The notes under the pieces are model-generated. The model did no database searches, had not been told where the DNA came from, and saw only the letters and a program-made list of their open reading frames with translations. From an uncultured Clostridia bacterium (lineage in GTDB: Bacteria; Bacillota_A; Clostridia; Christensenellales; Aristaeellaceae), in NCBI GenBank assembly GCA_946408865.1, contig CAMJTZ010000051.1, positions 1 through 11,196 of the forward strand: a stretch of 11,196 bases of DNA, written 5' to 3'. Made by a program: the position numbers and the translations under genes. This document shows positions 7,701 through 11,196 of this stretch, piece by piece (positions within the stretch are counted from its first letter, which is position 1; each line of letters opens with the position of its first letter).

Positions 7701-8662
7701 GCAACAACAGCAGCCTGCTTCTGAATCTGACCGGCCACAATACGCTGAACCGGGATGGGATCATCGTTCCGGGCAACAGCAGTCTGACCGTCCGCGGCAG
7801 CGGCAATCTCCTTGTGCATAACACACGGAACTATTCCGTCGGTCTTGGTTCCAACTGCAATGACCCCTTCGGCACCATCAACCTCGAATCGACCGGCACA
7901 ATCGTCGTCCGTGCCTCCGGGGACAAGACTGCCTGTATCGGCGGCGGCGTCTGTGCCGGCAAGGGAATCTTTATCCGCAGCGGCACCATCGACCTCTCCG
8001 CTTCCGGCGTCACGGTGACCGGCATCGGTTCTTCCACCGGTGATATTCATATTGAAATTGACAACGTGCCTGTCGCTGTTCATATGGAAGGCAATGACGT
8101 GGTACTCATCGGATCCCATGCCGGCGCGGCTGAAATCCGGATGTCCGGCAGTTTTAACCTCTCCGCCGCCTGTGAACGGGTCACCGGAGTAGGCACCATG
8201 ACCGGCACCGCCGACGTCCTTCTCTCCGGCGGCAGCCTGACGGCCACTGTCAACTGTGATTCCGGCGCCATTCTGGGCACCTTTAACGGCGAAGCGAAAT
8301 TCGTCATCCGGGATACGAAAATCCGGATCCACGGCGAAGGCAACCGCCTGGCCGGTTTCGGCAGCCTGAACGGCGCCTGTGACACCCGTGTGGAAAGCGG
8401 CGACCTGGCCGGCGAACTTCTGGCCGGCGAACGTTATCTCATCGGCAACAGCCATTCCCGTTTCATGGTTACCGGCGGAAACTTCCGGCTCTTCCAGGAA
8501 GGGGAAAACGTCCCGGTATCCCCCTGCGGAGCCGCGCTCACCTTCACCAATCCGGAAGGAGACCATTTTGAGCAGACCTTTACCGACCGGCGGGCCACCT
8601 GGCTTTATAAAGCCGACCGCAACGAGGACGGTTACCTCGGTGTCTGGGTACCGTTCGCTTAA
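4769..8662 (+). CDS. Multidomain c-di-GMP phosphodiesterase: LacI-type sensor, degenerate GGDEF, EAL, beta-solenoid
   Basis: Predicted 1297-residue soluble protein hydrolysing c-di-GMP. Residues ~10-295 are a LacI/GalR-type ligand-binding fold (ILCANDSMAAAV; IPEDVIVTGFDGTPAAY; PQLTTI; ending ESCGC) without the helix-turn-helix. Residues ~300-450 are a linker I do not recognise, possibly GAF-like. Residues ~470-635 align to GGDEF but the signature is SEDQF (549-553) and the metal-binding segment is lost, so no cyclase activity is expected. Residues ~648-880 are EAL with every catalytic motif: EALMR (676-680), Asn732, ELTE (761-764), DDFGTG (791-796), Lys812, Glu848, Gln868. Residues ~905-1297 are beta-rich with a ~28-residue repeat and end DGYLGVWVPFA. 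No signal peptide or membrane segment is visible. The ATG at 4769 is chosen because GGAGGT (4759-4764) sits four bases before it; a TTG at 4709 is in frame but has no such site. Confidence 0.88.
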   Translation: MEERVNVSDSPKWIGLCMSQAHTFLKDDFLCELDRAARTAGYPLLVFNSSMDWYWSHHGGNVTGCIYDLIRYDRLSALVILHGDIYDSDQLERLIQCARSQKIPVFYLGGRHPRCISIVDDYAEPYKELIRHILRDHQVRDCFYIAGLKEEENSILRLRCWQEVMEEFGLPCGEEYFAYGNYLDIIAVQIVQSLVEEREKLPRAILCANDSMAAAVCDFLQRAGIRIPEDVIVTGFDGTPAAYLIQPQLTTIASNPGELARLVIDQILSYDPSSQPEELPVLTHHYNAVLTESCGCPSFVHERFTGIHTLRKTEALFTHENTLYYVVDQLLEEKELYGFLGRLAVLLLPDSALYLNRSLLESNPDTVHMPDHPEEELIMIPHCEPDHQPALRKVYLRDMPLPSESASGVTIMNIVHSDVRVCGYYAAHTENLDVDAQLIKRLSDVLNMIASVQLGRVRQQQLVAKLENNLYVDSIAGLSNLKGLTRWYEEYVLQPNARERMLSVTVFGLPRYSWIYETYGMAETEDVIRTVTRALLNANPEALHIARISEDQFAVIDAPTDESTLSALIVRNGNAFFRQIEQYNSGTSKPYFLEVSSGVTHLDRRWKPVPLESLISLAVGEMYLNRLRTGRPDDPQQPGISDTQNSTFNLLMEKNLFRFHFQPIIDAHSGLIYAYEALMRTDSIINLAPLEILRIAREQGRLYEVEHATVFGIMERFVRNYSDFNGCKVFINTIPGFFLNEEDCSAIIGKYESFLDCFVFELTEDNPTSDEELDRLKRVCKPGAQTQIAIDDFGTGHSNILNLLRYAPQIIKIDRGLIAGIATDANRRLFVRNTIDFAHQNGIRALAEGVETSEELRTVIDCGIDLIQGFYTGRPSEFPAKSVSDKVLHEIREENIHVAQGTKELLFYNPEPGESIDLLDLAIRKYACIILQAGSYTLRGEKSHSVDMTIRISDDSDVTLNFENVNLTGSTEPCIRIGNNSSLLLNLTGHNTLNRDGIIVPGNSSLTVRGSGNLLVHNTRNYSVGLGSNCNDPFGTINLESTGTIVVRASGDKTACIGGGVCAGKGIFIRSGTIDLSASGVTVTGIGSSTGDIHIEIDNVPVAVHMEGNDVVLIGSHAGAAEIRMSGSFNLSAACERVTGVGTMTGTADVLLSGGSLTATVNCDSGAILGTFNGEAKFVIRDTKIRIHGEGNRLAGFGSLNGACDTRVESGDLAGELLAGERYLIGNSHSRFMVTGGNFRLFQEGENVPVSPCGAALTFTNPEGDHFEQTFTDRRATWLYKADRNEDGYLGVWVPFA
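7847..8446 (+). repeat. Protein-level ~28-residue beta-solenoid repeats in the C-terminal third
   Basis: Within the EAL protein a hydrophobic-glycine motif recurs at Gly1027, 1058, 1087, 1115, 1142, 1170, 1198 and 1226, that is at spacings of 31, 29, 28, 27, 28, 28 and 28 residues (for example VGLGS, CIGGG, TGIGS, VLIGS, TGVGT, AILGT, AGFGS, YLIGN). Between glycines the sequence alternates hydrophobic and polar residues as in beta strands. This fits successive coils of a parallel beta-helix, like carbohydrate-associated solenoids of the Cthe_2159 type in Firmicutes. The repeat is visible in protein, not as DNA identity, so it is old. Confidence 0.7.
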
Positions 8663-8679
8663 GCGCAAAACACCAAGTC

Positions 8680-8710
8680 AAAAGGAGCAGCGTTCGAAGC
8701 TGCTCCTTTT
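8680..8710. terminator. Bidirectional intrinsic terminator between convergent genes
   Basis: AAAAGGAGCAGC (8680-8691) and GCTGCTCCTTTT (8699-8710) form a perfect 12-bp stem around a 7-base loop. A-rich and T-rich flanks give a T tract on either strand. It lies 18 bases after the EAL gene stop and 7 bases beyond the stop of the leftward gene, so it can end transcripts from both sides. Confidence 0.9.
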
Positions 8711-8716
8711 CCGTTT

Positions 8717-9718
8717 TCACTCCAGCCCGAAGGCAATCATACTGCCGAGATTCCGGAAACCTTTGACGTAGCTTCCCTTCAGGATAATCTTGTTGTTGAA
8801 CGCCATAACGACCGTAGCGCCCCCGTCCAGATTCAGTGCTTCCGTGCAGCCATATTCCTTCAGCGTTTCCGCCAGCCATAGCAGCTTGACGCCTATATAC
8901 TTTTCCATGGGGCGGCCGGAAGCAGCAATAATCACGTAATGATACGGCTCCACCATACCGATGGCGACCCGGGGCTCGGACGCCGGATAGTAATTCTTGT
9001 TCGACAAGGCAGGATTCAGTTCGCCGCCCGAAATCAGCCACGGCCCGAAGGCCAGGACGTTTACCGCGCCTTCCGCCAGGTATTCTTCCGCTGTTTTGTC
9101 GCCGCTGACAAAGGTTTTCATACTGCCGTCCCGGTAAACCGCCAGCGTGTCCAGGTTCGGCCAGGGGCGCCTGTCCTTTTTCCCTTCCTCCGGGCTGTTA
9201 CGGGTTTTGGTTGCCAGCACTTCCCCGTCCCGGATGATCACGCCGTGGTATTTATATTTGGTTTTGTTCCGGCCGGTAGGGCTGAGCCGCAGCCCGAACA
9301 TATCGTCCGATACGGCCAGGACGGACGGATGAGCCTCCAGCAGGGTGGTGGGCACCTCCTGCCGGACACCCGGCGTCGGGGCAGAACCATACCGGGAATA
9401 GGGCTCTGTCATTATGGAACCCATGGGAGATGCCTCCGAGCAATGGATCTCCGCGATGCAATATTCCCGGATCTTTTTGTTTACCTTCTCCCGGGTCCGC
9501 CGAACCGTAATGGCCAGATCCTTCGACGCGTACTGCCAGATGCCGTTTTCATCATCCTCCTGCAGGTACTCATCCGCCGGATTATCGTCCCCGGTCAGGA
9601 AACCGTTTTCATCAAAATGAAATCCATCCTTCTCCGTATCGGCCGCTGCTGCGGTGAACAGCAGGGAGAAGAGCAGGAAAACCGCCAGAACCGTGTGAAA
9701 TGAAAAAGCCTTTCTCAT
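8717..9718 (-). CDS. Secreted phosphodiester glycosidase (NAGPA-domain) family protein
   Basis: Predicted exported protein of 333 residues. The N-terminus MRKAFSFHTVLAVFLLF followed by SLLFTAAAA is a clear signal peptide, probably cut after the Ala run near residue 26; no lipobox Cys or anchor is seen, so it may be released. After an acidic stretch (31-60) comes a domain with the marks of the NAGPA/phosphodiester glycosidase family (Pfam PF09992): PRVAIGM (249-255) and EALNLDGGATVVM (293-305). Family members remove or hydrolyse sugars joined by phosphodiester bonds, often in cell-wall or exopolysaccharide material; the substrate here is unknown. The ATG at 9718 is chosen over an in-frame start at 9760 because GGAGG lies five bases before it and it begins exactly at the signal peptide. 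It is 42 bases downstream of the SDR gene, so probably in its operon. Confidence 0.85.
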   Translation of the reverse strand: MRKAFSFHTVLAVFLLFSLLFTAAAADTEKDGFHFDENGFLTGDDNPADEYLQEDDENGIWQYASKDLAITVRRTREKVNKKIREYCIAEIHCSEASPMGSIMTEPYSRYGSAPTPGVRQEVPTTLLEAHPSVLAVSDDMFGLRLSPTGRNKTKYKYHGVIIRDGEVLATKTRNSPEEGKKDRRPWPNLDTLAVYRDGSMKTFVSGDKTAEEYLAEGAVNVLAFGPWLISGGELNPALSNKNYYPASEPRVAIGMVEPYHYVIIAASGRPMEKYIGVKLLWLAETLKEYGCTEALNLDGGATVVMAFNNKIILKGSYVKGFRNLGSMIAFGLE

Positions 9719-9760
9719 CGGAACCTCCGAATGCCTTTTAGGATAGCGTAATCCGACCAA

Positions 9761-10570
9761 TTACTTCCTGATATAGTAAGACCTCAGAACCGCAGCATTG
9801 ATCCGGGCCCCCAGGAACCGGTGCACATATACCGCCAGGTGCTGGTCGGCGCTGGCAATCCGCTTCCGGAAGGGAATCCGCTTCCGGTCCAGAATCCGCG
9901 AAATCTTTCTTCCCAGCGCATCCGGATCATATCCGTTCGTCTCGTCGTGATGGATCCGTTTCGTCGCGCTTTCATAGGCTGCTGCGTACGGGGAGTCCTC
10001 CGTCATGGCAGCCGCGCGGAGGCGGTATTTGCTGCTTCCGCTCCGGTGGTCCCCGGGTTCCGCCAGCATCACCTGGATGCCGAAAGGTTTCACTTCCAGC
10101 GCCAGACATTCCGCGTAACCCTCAATCGCATGCTTGCTGGCAGTATAGGCGCTCTGGAAAGGAATGCCCAGCAGCCCGTTTATGGAAGAATAAAGGACGA
10201 TTTTCCCGCCGCCTTGCTGCCGCATCAGGGGCAGCACTTCCCGGTTCATCCGGACCATGCCCAGATAGTTGGTGTCGATCACCCTCCGGAATTCTTCCGT
10301 CTCCGTTTCCTCGCAGCTGCCCAGCACCAGAATGCCGGCGCACTGCACCAGCGCGTCCGGCAGCGCAATCTGCGCTGCCCTCCGGCAGAATTCCTTCACG
10401 CTTTCCTCGCGGGTCACATCCAGCGGCAGCCGGATGGTTCCGTCCTCCGCCGTTTCGTCCCCGAAGCTCCGCGCTCCCGCAATCACCTGCCATCCGTCCT
10501 GCCGCAGGGCCATCGCGGTATGCAGTCCCAGCCCGCTTGAGGCTCCGGTGATCCAGACCGTCTTTGGCAT
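9761..10570 (-). CDS. Short-chain dehydrogenase/reductase (SDR) family oxidoreductase
   Basis: Cytosolic NAD(P)-dependent oxidoreductase of 269 residues with a Rossmann fold; the substrate cannot be told from sequence. Classical SDR marks: cofactor loop TGASSGLG (8-15), Asp51 in LDVT, QCAG (76-79) where most relatives have NNAG, Asn101 in DTNYLG, catalytic Ser129 in YSSING, and Tyr142-x-x-x-Lys146 in AYTASKHA, followed by EPG (171-173). The Asn-Ser-Tyr-Lys tetrad is complete, so it should be active. The basic C-terminal tail (~228-269) resembles SDRs acting on lipid-like or larger hydrophobic substrates, but that is a guess. The ATG at 10570 is preferred to one at 10591 because GGAGG precedes it by four bases and MPKTVWITGASSG starts the fold at the normal distance. 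Likely cotranscribed with the secreted glycosidase-family gene downstream. Confidence 0.9.
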   Translation of the reverse strand: MPKTVWITGASSGLGLHTAMALRQDGWQVIAGARSFGDETAEDGTIRLPLDVTREESVKEFCRRAAQIALPDALVQCAGILVLGSCEETETEEFRRVIDTNYLGMVRMNREVLPLMRQQGGGKIVLYSSINGLLGIPFQSAYTASKHAIEGYAECLALEVKPFGIQVMLAEPGDHRSGSSKYRLRAAAMTEDSPYAAAYESATKRIHHDETNGYDPDALGRKISRILDRKRIPFRKRIASADQHLAVYVHRFLGARINAAVLRSYYIRK

Positions 10571-10587
10571 ACATCCTCCATCCGTCA

Positions 10588-10628
10588 TCAAAGAAAGACG
10601 CTCCCGAACCCATGCCCGGGAGCGCTTT
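10588..10628 (-). terminator. Hairpin with T-rich tail after the GGGtGRT gene
   Basis: CGCTCCCG (10599-10606) pairs perfectly with CGGGAGCG (10617-10624), and flanking AAAG/CTTT extends the stem past one bulged A at 10598. On the minus strand the hairpin is followed by TCTTTCTTTG. This fits an intrinsic terminator for the leftward gene ending at 10667. It ends only about 20 bases before the SDR start codon. Confidence 0.75.
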
Positions 10629-10666
10629 AAAAGCTAAATTATTACTGTAACAAGCCACCCGACTTA

Positions 10667-11196
10667 TTACTTGCTCATCGCTTCCTGCACAGCCACGGCC
10701 ACCGCCACGGTCATACCGACCATGGGGTTGTTGCCGGCGCCCAGGAATCCCATCATCTCAACGTGGGCAGGCACGGAAGAAGATCCCGCGAACTGCGCGT
10801 CAGAGTGCATCCGGCCCATGGTATCGGTCATGCCGTAGCTGGCGGGACCGGCAGCCATGTTGTCGGGATGCAGGGTACGTCCGGTGCCGCCGCCGCTGGC
10901 CACAGAGAAGTACTTCTTGCCGGCTTCCCAGCGTTCCTTCTTGTAGGTGCCCGCAACAGGATGCTGGAACCGGGTGGGGTTGGTGCTGTTGCCGGTGATG
11001 GAGATGTCCGCACCCTCGTGCCACATGATGGCAACGCCTTCGCGCACGTCGTCCGCGCCGTAGCAGTTGACCTTTGCACGGTCGCCGTTGGAATAGGCGG
11101 TCTTCTTCACGATGGTCAGCGCGTGATCTTCCTTCACGTCGGCGGACAGGTAGTCATACTTGGTCTGCACATAGGTGAAGCCGTTGATGCGGCTGA
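10667..11196 (-). CDS. GGGtGRT-family protein, N-terminal part beyond window edge
   Basis: The minus frame is open from the right edge to a TAA at 10667-10669, followed directly by a second TAA; 175 residues are visible. The stretch ASGGGTGRTLHPDN contains the motif that names the family (Pfam PF14057, 'GGGtGRT protein'), a conserved family of unknown function found mainly in anaerobic Firmicutes. Other conserved-looking segments are WHEGADISITGNSTNP and the Gly- and Met-rich end GFLGAGNNPMVGMTVAVAVAV, which is hydrophobic but too short and small-residue-rich to be called a membrane anchor with confidence. A GTG at 11168-11170 is in frame but is not a likely start, since homologous-looking sequence (RINGFTYVQTKYDYL) continues upstream to the edge. 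Followed by its own terminator. Biochemical role unknown. Confidence 0.85.
   Translation of the reverse strand, partial: SRINGFTYVQTKYDYLSADVKEDHALTIVKKTAYSNGDRAKVNCYGADDVREGVAIMWHEGADISITGNSTNPTRFQHPVAGTYKKERWEAGKKYFSVASGGGTGRTLHPDNMAAGPASYGMTDTMGRMHSDAQFAGSSSVPAHVEMMGFLGAGNNPMVGMTVAVAVAVQEAMSK

Overview
The window looks like chromosome from a Gram-positive anaerobe of the Clostridia (Bacillota), plausibly a gut or rumen lineage. This is an inference from four things: strong GGAGG-type ribosome binding sites, a QueT-type membrane protein, a GGGtGRT-family protein, and a c-di-GMP protein carrying a LacI-type sugar-sensor fold. The DNA is fairly GC-rich by eye; I did not count it. No rRNA, tRNA, insertion sequence or CRISPR array was seen.

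Left part (1-4521, all minus strand): a QueT-like membrane protein is followed by a compact shikimate/chorismate cluster read in the order aroC, aroE-aroK fusion, aroQ, aroA. The aroC/aroEK and aroEK/aroQ junctions are ATGA stop-start overlaps and aroQ/aroA are 2 bases apart, so the four aro genes look translationally coupled. Together they cover 3-dehydroquinate to chorismate. DAHP synthase and aroB are not in the window. aroA runs off the left edge, lacking only its last residues.

Middle (4522-4768): a divergent regulatory region. On the minus strand, a promoter with 17-bp spacing leads into two hairpins and an A-rich tail that ends in the queT ribosome binding site. The second hairpin plus tail resembles a preQ1-I riboswitch. 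On the plus strand an extended -10 promoter drives the next gene. A perfect 10-bp direct repeat lies between the two promoters, over their -35 regions.

Centre (4769-8662, plus strand): a 1297-residue c-di-GMP protein and the most unusual item here. It has a LacI/GalR-type ligand-binding domain without a DNA-binding head, a poorly recognised linker (possibly GAF-like), a degenerate GGDEF domain, an EAL phosphodiesterase domain with all catalytic motifs, and then about 390 residues of beta-solenoid-like sequence with a roughly 28-residue repeat. No signal peptide or membrane segment is visible, although such solenoids are usually associated with surface proteins. A strong bidirectional terminator separates it from the convergent genes to the right.

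Right part (8717-11196, all minus strand): a secreted phosphodiester-glycosidase-family protein, preceded by a short-chain dehydrogenase/reductase 42 bases upstream (likely an operon), and at the right edge the C-terminal part of a GGGtGRT-family protein. A hairpin with a T-rich tail lies between the last two, only about 20 bases before the SDR start codon.
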